This document shows positions 28,772 through 37,191 of a DNA stretch of 64,000 bases, in pieces. Position numbers and translations under genes: made by a program. The stretch is taken from the NCBI GenBank assembly GCA_027624235.1, contig JAQBYB010000004.1, forward strand, positions 1-64,000. Direction: 5' to 3'. Positions within the stretch are counted from its first letter, which is position 1, and each line of letters begins with the position of its first letter. Source of the DNA: Pseudomonadota bacterium. Lineage in GTDB: Bacteria > Pseudomonadota > Alphaproteobacteria > Rhodospirillales > Casp-alpha2. Below the pieces are notes generated by a model. That model worked only from the letters and a program-made list of their open reading frames with translations, did not search any database and was not told the DNA's origin.

Positions 28772-30073
28772 ATGTTGAGCGAAAAACATCGCGGCCGAAT
28801 CATCGAAGCCTGCGAGATTCTGCGCGCCGCCGAACGCCCGGTCCGTGTCCTGCGGAGCATCAGCTGGCCGCCCGAGGTCGCGGCGTCCTTCTTCGCCAAG
28901 GGTGCGCGCGAAATGCCGGAAGTCCGTTACACGCCCATCGATCCCTCAGCCGTGACAGAATTGGTGGAGAAGGCACGACGCTTGGCGGACGGATCGTCGC
29001 CCATCCACACCTGGTTACAACGGGTGGCGGGAACCATCAGTACCGGCGCCCGCATGATCGCCGCCATCGGCACGCCGGATTTCCATCATTATTCCGTCGA
29101 ACTCTACAGGTCTCCGACGGAGCCCATCCTCGACGAAGTGACCCAACCGCTAGCGCTGGCCCGCCAAATCGCCGAAACCCTCGCTGTCTTCATCCAAGAC
29201 CCCGACAATGGGAAGTCCGACGTGCCGATGGCGGCGACGATGACGGCCGAGGAGATAGGCGCCCGCATGCGGCCAATCCTCCTCCGGTTTTTCGGCAATC
29301 ACACGCCCCAGATCGATATCGTCGATACCTTGTCGGCGAATGCCCTTGCCGGCAGTCGATATATCCGCCTGCGGCGCGGCGCGGCGTTTTCCGAGCGCGA
29401 TCTCCAGCAACTGGTCCAGCACGAGGCCTTCATCCATATCGGAACGTCGTTGAACGGCAGGGAACAGTCGATGCTGCCGATTCTAGCGGCCGGCCATCCG
29501 GGCACGACGCGAACCCAGGAAGGCCTTGCCGTCTTCGCGGAAATGATCAGCGGTTCCATGGATCCGGCGCGAATGCGGCGCCTTGCCAACCGGGTGATTG
29601 CCATACAGATGGCTATCGAGGGGGCCGATTTTCTCGATATCTACCGCTTTTTTCTTGAGCACGAAACCAAGCCTCAGCAGGCTTTTGAAAGTGCGCGCCG
29701 GGTCGTTCGTGGGGGGGTGCTTTCCGGCGGCGCCCCCTTCACCAAGGACGTAGTATACCTTGAGGGATTATTGGGTGTTCACAATTTTCTGCGCGCGACG
29801 GTGCAGTTCGGGCGGTTAGACTGCCTCCATTTGTTGTTCTGCGGCAAGCTTGATGTCGAGGATTTACCGGCGATGGTAATGCTGGCGGAAAACGGGCTCT
29901 GCAAATTCCCTAAATTCCTGCCGCCATGGGCCGCCGATTCAGGATTCCTGATCTCTTACCTGGCCTATTCGTCGTTTCTTAACCAGGTCAATCTGGACCG
30001 GGTTCGTCTTCACTATTCCAATCTCCTCGCCAACGTGCCGAAACTCGACATTCCCGCATGGCAGGCTGAATAA
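28772..30073 (+). CDS. QEGLA-motif (DUF1704) putative metallopeptidase
   Basis: 433 residues of the DUF1704 family, often labelled flavohemoglobin expression-modulating QEGLA motif protein. The HExxxH motif is H217-E-A-F-I-H222 in QHEAFIHIGTSLNG and the name-giving QEGLA lies at 249-253. Family knowledge: the human relatives (KIAA0895 group, including the tubulin detyrosinase MATCAP) use HExxxH plus a downstream glutamate as zinc site, and E250 occupies the corresponding place. The ATG at 28772 is preferred over the upstream TTG. There is no signal peptide. Substrate unknown. The next gene on the same strand is an MFS transporter. Confidence 0.85.
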   Translation: MLSEKHRGRIIEACEILRAAERPVRVLRSISWPPEVAASFFAKGAREMPEVRYTPIDPSAVTELVEKARRLADGSSPIHTWLQRVAGTISTGARMIAAIGTPDFHHYSVELYRSPTEPILDEVTQPLALARQIAETLAVFIQDPDNGKSDVPMAATMTAEEIGARMRPILLRFFGNHTPQIDIVDTLSANALAGSRYIRLRRGAAFSERDLQQLVQHEAFIHIGTSLNGREQSMLPILAAGHPGTTRTQEGLAVFAEMISGSMDPARMRRLANRVIAIQMAIEGADFLDIYRFFLEHETKPQQAFESARRVVRGGVLSGGAPFTKDVVYLEGLLGVHNFLRATVQFGRLDCLHLLFCGKLDVEDLPAMVMLAENGLCKFPKFLPPWAADSGFLISYLAYSSFLNQVNLDRVRLHYSNLLANVPKLDIPAWQAE

Positions 30074-30165
30074 GGCCCCCGATGACTCACATCGGTCATC
30101 CATTGTGAGGACAGTCTTGAAATTTTTCATTGCGGCAAGGCCCGGCCAAGCCTAGGGATTGTCGG

Positions 30166-31425
30166 ATGAAACCAAAACCCATTCCGCTCTTTGCCATTAT
30201 CTTCGGCGCGGCGATCCTTCAGATCGCCAACGGCGTCCTTGGCGTCATTATTCCTTTGCAACTGGGATTGGCAAAGACATCCGCGTCGGGAATTGGCCTC
30301 GTCGTCACCGCCTATTCCATTGGCTTTCTGATCGGCTGCCTGAAGTCACCGGGCTTGATTCGCGACATTGGACACATTCGCGCTTTTGCGGCGTTGGCGG
30401 CGATCTTCAGCGTTAGCTCCTTGCTTTTTATGACGGTTGAATGGCCTCCGGCATGGGCCCTGCTTCGACTTGCCGGAGGGTTCTCCGCCGCCGGACTGTA
30501 TGCGGTTATTGAAAGCTGGGTAGCCGATCACGCCCCACCCGCCGGGCGCGGCCGCCTGCTGGCGATTTACATGGTCTGCAACAAGGCCGGGCTGATGCTG
30601 GGCCAGGGCGTGTTGTCGCTCGGTGATACAATGGAGGGTGGATTTTATTTGCTGGCGGGCATCTGCGCGGCCATTTCCATCGTCCCTGTCTCGTTGACCC
30701 GCACCGGCGGCCCGCCGACCCGGGATGTCGCCACGCTGTCGTTTCGCGAGCTCTACCGCATCGCGCCCATCGGAATCGTCGGCTGCCTAGGCGCCGGCCT
30801 GGTCAATCCGACCATGCTGGGGCTGCTGCCGGTGTATGGTTTGGAAATCGGCGTCAGCGCCCGACACATTCCGCTTCTGATCGTGGCGGCGCAATTCGGC
30901 ACCTTCCTCCTGCAATGGCCACTGGGATGGTTTTCGGATCGCGTTGACCGGCGTTGGGTTATCGTTCTGGCGACGGCGGGAAGCAGCGCGGTCGGGCTGG
31001 TTCTGGCCATGGCCGGTAATATCGGCCTGCCGCTTTTGTTGATTTTGTTCGGCCTGTGGGGCGGCTTCGCCCTGTCGATGTATGCTGTCTGTATTGTCCA
31101 CGCCGGCGATCATGTCGATCGTAATCAGTTTGTGCCGCTCGTCAGTTCCCTGATGTTGGTCTGGGCCATCGGAGCGTCCGCCGGCCCGCCCCTGGCCGCT
31201 CTCACAATGGAACTGTACGGCGCGGTCGGCTTAATGTACTTCGTCACCACGATTTCCGCGATGATCGGCGGCTTCGCCCTCTGGCGCATGAACCGCCGCG
31301 GTCCCATCGCCGTCGAAGACCGCGATGCCTTCATCAATATCCCGGCCTCCAGCCCCGAGGCCGGTGTCCTGGTCGGAAATATCGACCGCCAACCCGCGAA
31401 AGCCAAACATCCTGATGATGCATAA
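30166..31425 (+). CDS. MFS transporter, YcaD-like
   Basis: About 419 residues and 12 predicted helices. AYSIGFLIGCLKSPGLIRDIGHIRAFA contains the loop 2-3 region, LLRLAGGFSAAGLYAVIESWVAD and RGRLLAIYMVCNKAGLMLGQ fit the YcaD/UMF2-like subgroup of major facilitator proteins. The C-terminal half starts near FRELYRIAPIGIVGCLG. The ATG at 30166 gives the canonical first helix. It ends close to the converging ureohydrolase gene. Substrate cannot be predicted. Confidence 0.87.
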   Translation: MKPKPIPLFAIIFGAAILQIANGVLGVIIPLQLGLAKTSASGIGLVVTAYSIGFLIGCLKSPGLIRDIGHIRAFAALAAIFSVSSLLFMTVEWPPAWALLRLAGGFSAAGLYAVIESWVADHAPPAGRGRLLAIYMVCNKAGLMLGQGVLSLGDTMEGGFYLLAGICAAISIVPVSLTRTGGPPTRDVATLSFRELYRIAPIGIVGCLGAGLVNPTMLGLLPVYGLEIGVSARHIPLLIVAAQFGTFLLQWPLGWFSDRVDRRWVIVLATAGSSAVGLVLAMAGNIGLPLLLILFGLWGGFALSMYAVCIVHAGDHVDRNQFVPLVSSLMLVWAIGASAGPPLAALTMELYGAVGLMYFVTTISAMIGGFALWRMNRRGPIAVEDRDAFINIPASSPEAGVLVGNIDRQPAKAKHPDDA

Positions 31426-31458
31426 GTCCGGCAACCGGTTGGCCCGGCAGTTTTTCAG

Positions 31459-32358
31459 TCAACCGGCGAAGCGGTAGCCGAGGATCTTGTAGGCCAACTT
31501 CGCCGCCAGAAAATCACAGGCGTGCCAGCCCGGAATGGGGGCGAGTTCGCAAATGTCGGCGCCGACAATATCGGCGGCTTCGCAGGCGCCCTTGATGATC
31601 GGCATGACGTCGTCCCAGAACAGGCCGCCCGGTTCGGGCGTGCCGGTGGCCGGCATCAGGCTGGAGTCGAAGCCGTCGACGTCGACGCTCAAATAGACGG
31701 GCCGCCCGGAAAGGTGCGAGATGATTTCACCGACATCCCAATTTCGGCGGTCCTTGGCCCAATAGATGTTGATGCGGTGGCGGTTTTCCTCGAGGAAGGG
31801 AATCTCCTCCGCCGAAATGTTGCGGATACCGACGGAGACAAGCGATACCCCGGCGATATCCAGGCACCGCCGCATGGCGGCGGCATGGGAATAGTGCTCG
31901 CCTTCGTAGCCGTCCCTGAGGTCCGCATGGGCGTCGAACTGTAAGATGACAAGGCCGTCGTGGCGCCGCGCCAGGGGCCTGATCGCCCCCGCGGTCAGGG
32001 AATGTTCACCGCCGAGAACGAACGGAAAGCGGCCTTGGTCGAGAACGTCTTCGACGATCCCTTCCAACTGGGCCAGGGCGGCTTTGACCCCCGCGGACCC
32101 CCCGTCGATGGCAAAGGGCGCCAGGGTCGATAGCCGGAATTCGCGGTACGGCTCGCGCCACAGGTCCTCGTCAAATAATTCGACCTGATGCGACGCATCG
32201 ATGATCGCCTGGGCGCCATGCGCGGTGCCGCCGCCGTAGCTGGTTGAGGCCTCCAGCCCGAAGGGGATGACGGTAACGCCGGGTTTTTCTTCTGTCGCCG
32301 CTTCCGCGTTCTCGCCGGACAGGCCGAGAAAGCCCTTCTGCGCGGGAAGAATGTTCAT
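31459..32358 (-). CDS. agmatinase-type ureohydrolase
   Basis: 299 residues of the arginase/agmatinase family, which removes urea from guanidino compounds. The Mn ligands are visible in LGGEHSLTAG, FDAHADLRD and SVDVDGFDSSLMPATGTPEPGG. The start ATG at 32358 overlaps the upstream gene's stop. It is third in a coupled operon with a decarboxylase and a deoxyhypusine-synthase-like gene, so the substrate is probably a polyamine precursor such as agmatine or a guanidino-polyamine. Guanidinobutyrase is also possible. Confidence 0.88.
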   Translation of the reverse strand: MNILPAQKGFLGLSGENAEAATEEKPGVTVIPFGLEASTSYGGGTAHGAQAIIDASHQVELFDEDLWREPYREFRLSTLAPFAIDGGSAGVKAALAQLEGIVEDVLDQGRFPFVLGGEHSLTAGAIRPLARRHDGLVILQFDAHADLRDGYEGEHYSHAAAMRRCLDIAGVSLVSVGIRNISAEEIPFLEENRHRINIYWAKDRRNWDVGEIISHLSGRPVYLSVDVDGFDSSLMPATGTPEPGGLFWDDVMPIIKGACEAADIVGADICELAPIPGWHACDFLAAKLAYKILGYRFAG

Positions 32359-33404
32359 CGGCGCTGGAAAAGATCGGCAAACCTTCGCCGCCGCCGGTTC
32401 TTCCAATGGCCGCGGTGATACGCGTCACTGGCCAGCAGGGGGATGACGCTGCCGGCCTCGGCAAAGACCATCTGTTCCAGCGCCGTATCGACCTTACCCC
32501 AGGAAGCGGCCTCCTTGAGGGTGGAGCTGCTGCAGGCGCCGTCACGGACGTCGGCGACGGTAATCTGGATGGCGTACTTGTGCACATCGACGTCGCGGCC
32601 AAGAATTTCGGCGCAGACGACGGTATCCTGAGCGAAGTTTTTCGGCACGCCGCCGCCGACCATCAGCAGACCCGTTGTTCCGGCCTTGATCTTGATGTCG
32701 GTGAGTTCGCGGAAATCGCGCACGGAATCGATGGTGAGATGGCGTTCTGGGTTCCGGTCCTGGTGAAGGACCAGCCCAAAACCGGCGCTGGAATCGGTAA
32801 AGGCCGGGCAAAACACGGGGACGCCGTTCTCATACGCCGCCTGCACCAGAGAGTCCGCCTTGCCGGCCTTGCCGGATGCAAGATAGGCCCCCATGGCATG
32901 AATGAACTCGCGCGACGTATGCGGCCGGGGCGGAAGACTGTCGGCAATTTCGCCGATGACGCTGTCGCAAGTCTGCAGGTCTTCTTCGTCGATATAGGTA
33001 TCATAGATCCGATCGATGAGGTGGCTCCGCAAGTACTGGTCATCAATATCCGGTGTACCCTGGAAATGACGAAACCCCAGGGCCTCGAAAAAATCCATGT
33101 CAACGATGCTGGCGCCGGTGGCGACAACGGCGTCAACCATGTTGTATTTGATCAGGTCGGAATAGATCCGCATACAGCCGCCCGCCGATGTCGAGCCGGC
33201 CAGGGTCAGGATGATCGAACAGGTCTGATCGGCCAGCATGGTGTTGTAGATGTCCGCCGCCCGCGCCAGATCGCGGGACGTGAACGACATTTTCGCCATG
33301 CTGTCGATAATCGGGCGGGCGTCGATGGCCGTCATGTCGATGTGCTCGACAGGCGTGCTCAGCAACGCTGCCTTTTCGTTCTTGGTTTTTATTTTCGAGC
33401 TCAT
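32355..33404 (-). CDS. deoxyhypusine synthase-like protein
   Basis: 349 residues of the deoxyhypusine synthase fold, an NAD-dependent aminobutyl transferase. TLAGSTSAGGCMRIYSDLI, NMVDAVVATGASIVDMDFFEALG, CPAFTDSSAGFGL and the catalytic-lysine region EAASWGKVDTA are conserved. Bacteria have no eIF5A, so the acceptor must differ from the eukaryotic one. Family knowledge includes homologues that move an aminobutyl group onto putrescine to make homospermidine. Position between a decarboxylase and a ureohydrolase supports polyamine synthesis. It overlaps both neighbours by ATGA. Confidence 0.88.
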   Translation of the reverse strand: MSSKIKTKNEKAALLSTPVEHIDMTAIDARPIIDSMAKMSFTSRDLARAADIYNTMLADQTCSIILTLAGSTSAGGCMRIYSDLIKYNMVDAVVATGASIVDMDFFEALGFRHFQGTPDIDDQYLRSHLIDRIYDTYIDEEDLQTCDSVIGEIADSLPPRPHTSREFIHAMGAYLASGKAGKADSLVQAAYENGVPVFCPAFTDSSAGFGLVLHQDRNPERHLTIDSVRDFRELTDIKIKAGTTGLLMVGGGVPKNFAQDTVVCAEILGRDVDVHKYAIQITVADVRDGACSSSTLKEAASWGKVDTALEQMVFAEAGSVIPLLASDAYHRGHWKNRRRRRFADLFQRR

Positions 33405-34615
33405 GAAGTTTTTCCAGCGTTTTGTTGCAGGGGCCTGTTTGCGCTGGGCCAATCCGTGGAGGCCCCGGCACGGTACATGGTCAGCATCGGCGCATCGGTG
33501 AGCACGGCCATTTCGTCAGAGTGGAAGCCGTTGAAATGGGTTCGCATGGTGGAGCCATAGGCGCCGGTCAGGCCAATTTCGATGTAGTCGCCTTCGCCAA
33601 TGTCATCGGGCAGCATGAAGGGGCCTTTCATGAAGTCCAAGCCATCGCAGGTCGGGCCGTAAAAAGAAAAGGGCATAAGCTGTCCGGGCACGCTGCCCTT
33701 GGGACGGATGGCGCGGGCCGGAAAGATAAAGCCGGGCACGCCGGCATCGAAGAGGCTGCCGTAAGTGCCGTCGTTGATATAGAGAAAACTGCCTCGGCGA
33801 AGGTCGACGCGGACGAGAGTCGACGCCGCCTCCGCGACCAGGGCGCGCCCGGGCTCCGCCCAGACTTCGCAGACGTCGCTGACGGGAAGGGTCTTCAAGG
33901 CGGAGGCGATCTCTCCCAGGTAGACGTTGAGTGGCGGTGGGGCCATATTCGGATAGGCGGACGGGAACCCGCCCCCGACGTCGATGATATCCAGCGTCAC
34001 GCCGGAGGACACGATCAGGTCGCGCACCATGTGGATGGCGGTTCCGTAGGCGGAGGGCGACATGCACTGAGAGCCGACATGGAAGCAAACCCCGAGCCGC
34101 CTGGCCAGCGACCGGGATTTGAAAAGCAGGTCCGCGCCCGCCAACGGCTCGATTCCGAACTTGGAGGACAGGTCCAGTTCCGCATGAAAATTGGGGACCG
34201 CAAGGCGGATCAGAAGATTAAGGTCATCGGCGTTGCCCGTCGCGGACAGAATTTTCTCCAACTCCGCCTCGGAATCGAGGGCGAAATCCCGCACCCCGTA
34301 TTGGAAATATGCATGACCGATGGCGTCGCGGCTTTTCACCGGATGCATGTAGGAAACCCGCGCGCCGGGAAAGCGCCGGGTGATCTGTTCGATTTCCGTG
34401 ATCGAGGCGACATCGAAGCGCCGGACGCCCGCGTCGTAGACGGCGTCGAGGATTTCCGGCGTCGGATTGGTTTTGACGGCGTAGAGAATTTCACCGGGGA
34501 AATTGCGGACAAAATAACTGCTGGCACGAGCGGCTGCGGCGGGCCTAAGACAGGTGACTGGTCTTGTCGGCGCTAAGGCGCTAACCAGAGACCTTGCAGA
34601 ATTGAACCGGTCCAT
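33401..34615 (-). CDS. ornithine/lysine decarboxylase, alanine-racemase fold
   Basis: 404 residues of the type III-fold PLP decarboxylases. The PLP lysine lies in ILYAVKTNP, followed by CFHVGSQ, DIIDVGGGFPSAYP, WAEPGRALVAE, the catalytic cysteine in YGPTCDGLDF and a C-terminal GLTGAYG. It matches bacterial ornithine or ornithine/lysine decarboxylases rather than diaminopimelate decarboxylase. First gene of the polyamine operon, with the start at 34615 after GGAGG. Its transcript has a leader with competing hairpins, described separately. Confidence 0.9.
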   Translation of the reverse strand: MDRFNSARSLVSALAPTRPVTCLRPAAAARASSYFVRNFPGEILYAVKTNPTPEILDAVYDAGVRRFDVASITEIEQITRRFPGARVSYMHPVKSRDAIGHAYFQYGVRDFALDSEAELEKILSATGNADDLNLLIRLAVPNFHAELDLSSKFGIEPLAGADLLFKSRSLARRLGVCFHVGSQCMSPSAYGTAIHMVRDLIVSSGVTLDIIDVGGGFPSAYPNMAPPPLNVYLGEIASALKTLPVSDVCEVWAEPGRALVAEAASTLVRVDLRRGSFLYINDGTYGSLFDAGVPGFIFPARAIRPKGSVPGQLMPFSFYGPTCDGLDFMKGPFMLPDDIGEGDYIEIGLTGAYGSTMRTHFNGFHSDEMAVLTDAPMLTMYRAGASTDWPSANRPLQQNAGKTS

Positions 34616-34932
34616 CTCATGGAGCCTCCAAAGGATTGCTATATCCTAAACCGCCCCAAAATTAGGACCGGGAATTTGGAAATAAGGGTGAAATCACCTC
34701 CTGTAAAGAAAAAAATGATCATCTCGAAGCTTCAAGCCAGGAGACGGATCGGACGGCATGATCTGAAGCCGCATTTCCGCACCGTGAACCCCTGTAATTT
34801 GAAGGCAATACAGCCAACGGCCATCCCGGACGGAGCCCACTCATCCGCACTGAGCGAATATCGGTCAGATCGTCTATACTCTCGTTTTAGCGTCCTTCCA
34901 TAATCTCATTTTAAGGCCCTGACACTGAACCC
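34616..34932. other. 317-base divergent intergenic region
   Basis: The region separates the reverse-strand decarboxylase from the cytochrome b561-like gene. Apart from the leader above it holds a TATACT -10-like hexamer at 34875-34880 for the cytochrome gene, without a clear -35. A 94-codon open frame across it (34619-34903) has no ribosome-binding site and no recognisable sequence. Confidence 0.5.
34621..34720 (-). promoter_or_regulatory. structured leader of the decarboxylase operon
   Basis: On the reverse strand, TCCAAA can pair with TTTGGA across about 45 bases and so cover the GGAGG ribosome-binding site. Inside, TCCTAA/TTAGGA and AGGAT/ATCCT are alternative stems that share bases. Further upstream AGGAGGTGATTTCACCC is a second self-pairing site that also looks like a ribosome-binding site. 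This fits translational control. Alphaproteobacterial ornithine decarboxylase genes are known to carry the speF RNA motif here, but I cannot verify the match by eye. Confidence 0.4.
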
Positions 34933-35628
34933 ATGACCGACGATTCGTTGATTAAAATAAAAAAAGAACCGGTCCGGGTTTGGGATTTGCCGACCCGCGT
35001 CTTCCATTGGACGTTGGCGGTCTTGGTGGTGTTCGCCTTAATAACATCCGAGGCGGAAGGAGGCCTGTTCTGGACTCACTTGGCCGCCGGGTACGGGGTC
35101 ATGGGGTTGGTCGTGTTCCGGCTGGTCTGGGGGGTGATCGGCACACGCCATGCCCGGTTTACCGATTTCGTGCGACCGTGGGCCGTGGTCCGCGACCACA
35201 TCAAGGCGATGTTGCGGTCCTCCTTATCCCGCTCCATGGCCGGCTCCGTTGGCCATACCCCCGCCGGGGGCTGGATGATCATCGCCCTGTTGGCGGCGCT
35301 GGCGCTGCTGATCGCAACCGGGTTTTTCGCCGGTGACGAGGGCGACAAAGGACCACTGGCGCACTATATCGGGGCGTGGCTTGCCGATGCGATGAGCGAG
35401 GCGCACGAAAGCCTGAACGGCCTGTTGTGGACTCTGGTTGGCGTTCACGTCGGCGGCGTTTTGTTTGTTTCCTATACAACCAAGGACAATCTCATCCGCG
35501 CCATGTGGACGGGCCGCAAGGAGCAAATCGCTGGCGAAGATATTCCAGCGGCTGGAATCCCGCGGGTGGCGCTATCGGTCACGGTCGGCGTCGTCGCCGT
35601 CGTCGCCATCGTTGCCGCCGCCTGGTGA
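34933..35628 (+). CDS. cytochrome b561-type membrane protein
   Basis: 231 residues with four predicted helices. VRVWDLPTRVFHWTLAVLVV carries the first conserved histidine, TSEAEGGLFWTHLAAGYGVMGLVVFRLVWGVIG the second, and ESLNGLLWTLVGVHVGGVLF the last, the pattern of the Ni/Fe-hydrogenase-type b subunit / cytochrome b561 family (PF01292). It should carry two b hemes and pass electrons between quinone and a periplasmic partner. No hydrogenase gene is nearby and no c-type cytochrome is adjacent, so the partner is unknown. Confidence 0.88.
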   Translation: MTDDSLIKIKKEPVRVWDLPTRVFHWTLAVLVVFALITSEAEGGLFWTHLAAGYGVMGLVVFRLVWGVIGTRHARFTDFVRPWAVVRDHIKAMLRSSLSRSMAGSVGHTPAGGWMIIALLAALALLIATGFFAGDEGDKGPLAHYIGAWLADAMSEAHESLNGLLWTLVGVHVGGVLFVSYTTKDNLIRAMWTGRKEQIAGEDIPAAGIPRVALSVTVGVVAVVAIVAAAW

Positions 35629-35673
35629 TCGCGGGCTCTGGAAATTGCCGCGGCGGTGCCTTATAACCCTGCC

Positions 35674-35777
35674 ATGAGTTTAGAAACAATCGCGCTGTTT
35701 TTTGCCGCCAGCTTCATCATCAAGGCGACGCCGGAACAATTCTGATCGGCACCGGCGGCGCGGTGGCCACCTCTTAA
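35674..35777 (+). pseudogene. remnant of a LysE/RhtB-family exporter gene
   Basis: From the ATG at 35674 the frame reads MSLETIALFFAASFIIKATP, the typical LysE-family N terminus, and stops at 35743. In another frame the next bases read ILIGTGGAVATS and a stop, which resembles the end of RhtB-like proteins. The roughly 170 residues between are missing. This looks like an internal deletion relic. The match is short, so confidence is moderate. Confidence 0.45.
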
Positions 35778-35791
35778 TGTCGGGGATTTAA

Positions 35792-36991
35792 ATGAGCGCT
35801 TTCAAGACAATCGACGACCTCGACGTGCAGGGCAAACGCGTCCTGGTGCGCTGTGACATGAACGTGCCGATGAAGGATGGCCGCATTACCGACGCCACCC
35901 GCATCGAACGCTCGCTGCCGACCATCAACGACCTGCTGGCTGCCGGCGCCGGGGTCATCGTGATGTCCCATTTCGGCCGGCCCAAGGGTCAGGTGGTCAA
36001 GGACATGAGCCTCAAGCCGGTGGCGCAAGCCCTGGCCAAGGCGCTCGGCCGCGACGTCGCCTTCGCCGGAGACTGCATCGGCCCGGAGGCCCAACGGGCG
36101 GCCCAGGTGGTTGCCTCGGGCGGCATCGCGATGCTGGAAAATCTGCGTTTCCACGGCGAAGAAGAAGCCAACGACGCGGCCTTCGCCGGCAAGCTGGCGG
36201 AGCTCGGCAATTTTTACGTCAATGACGCGTTTTCCTGTGCGCACCGGGCCCATGCCTCGACCGAGGCCATCGCCAAACTGTTGCCGTCGGCGGCGGGGCG
36301 GTTGATGCAGGCGGAACTGGTGGCGCTCGGCGACGCGCTGGAAAACCCGGAACGCCCGGTCGCGGCGCTCGTCGGCGGCGCCAAGATATCGTCAAAGATG
36401 ACGGTGCTGGGCCACCTGGTCAGCAAGGTCGATATGCTGATCATCGGCGGCGGCATGGCCAACACCTTCCTGTTCGCGCAAGGCATCGATGTCGGAAAAT
36501 CGCTGTGCGAAACCGATATGGCCGACGCCGCCAGGGACATTCTGAACAAGGCCGCCGAGGCCGGCTGTGAAATCGTGCTGCCCATCGATGCCGTCGTCGC
36601 CACGGAATTCGCCGAAGGGGCGGCGTCCGAGACCGTGCTGCTCAACGCCATCCCCGCCGACGCCATGATGCTGGACGTCGGCCCGGCGTCCGTCGCCGAC
36701 CTGATGGCGCGTTTGGCGCAATGCAAGACCCTGGTCTGGAACGGGCCGCTCGGCGCGTTTGAGGTCAAGCCCTTCGATACCGCCACCAACGCGGTCGCCC
36801 GGGAAGCCGCCAAACTGACGGCGGCGGGCCGCCTGCTCAGCGTCGCCGGCGGCGGCGACACGGTGGCGGCGCTGGCCAATGCCGGTGTGCAGGACCAATT
36901 CACCTATGTCTCGACGGCAGGCGGTGCGTTCCTGGAATGGCTGGAGGGCAAGGAGTTGCCGGGCGTCGCGGCGTTAAGCCGCGCAGAGTAA
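35792..36991 (+). CDS. pgk: phosphoglycerate kinase
   Basis: A 399-residue glycolytic/Calvin-cycle enzyme converting 1,3-bisphosphoglycerate and ADP to 3-phosphoglycerate and [57 protein letters not shown], the hinge and [11 protein letters not shown] nucleotide site are all standard. The last few codons form the first unit of a 27-bp tandem repeat. Neither gapdh nor fba is next to it in this window. Confidence 0.97.
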   Translation: MSAFKTIDDLDVQGKRVLVRCDMNVPMKDGRITDATRIERSLPTINDLLAAGAGVIVMSHFGRPKGQVVKDMSLKPVAQALAKALGRDVAFAGDCIGPEAQRAAQVVASGGIAMLENLRFHGEEEANDAAFAGKLAELGNFYVNDAFSCAHRAHASTEAIAKLLPSAAGRLMQAELVALGDALENPERPVAALVGGAKISSKMTVLGHLVSKVDMLIIGGGMANTFLFAQGIDVGKSLCETDMADAARDILNKAAEAGCEIVLPIDAVVATEFAEGAASETVLLNAIPADAMMLDVGPASVADLMARLAQCKTLVWNGPLGAFEVKPFDTATNAVAREAAKLTAAGRLLSVAGGGDTVAALANAGVQDQFTYVSTAGGAFLEWLEGKELPGVAALSRAE

Positions 36992-37048
36992 TACGCGGCG
37001 TTAAGCCGCGCAGAGTAATACGCGGCGTTAAGCCGCGCGGAGCAAGGG
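36968..37048. repeat. 27-bp tandem repeat overlapping the pgk stop codon
   Basis: Three units begin GCGGCGTTAAGCCGCGCAGA. The first two (36968-36994, 36995-37021) are identical, the third is diverged at its end. Each has a GCGGC/GCCGC hairpin. The first unit encodes the last residues and stop of Pgk. Confidence 0.9.
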
Positions 37049-37154
37049 ATTAAAAAGGGAATGGAGATGTGGGGATAAGAAAAAGTAATGCGCCGAAGGC
37101 GCGGTAGAATCTATCCCTTCTCTTCTTTTTTACTTCTCTGTGATCGCCGTGGTG
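37049..37154. repeat. dispersed repeat family A, copy 3
   Basis: Purine-rich arm (AATGGAGATGTGGGGATAAG), core TAATGCGCCGAAGGCGCGGT then AGAATCTATCCC, pyrimidine arm, and an outer CTCTGTGATCGCCGTGGTGA similar to the outer arm of the copy at 52845. It lies between the convergent pgk and chemoreceptor-like genes. Confidence 0.85.
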
Positions 37155-37191
37155 AAAGTCTTTTTTCTTTCCGGATGGACGAGGGGCACCC

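Noticed and set aside
34619-34903. 94-codon open frame in the decarboxylase leader region
   Set aside because: No start signal, composition unlike coding sequence, and it overlaps a structured leader on the other strand.
36968-37048. possible CRISPR array
   Set aside because: Units are contiguous without spacers, and the first lies in the pgk coding sequence.
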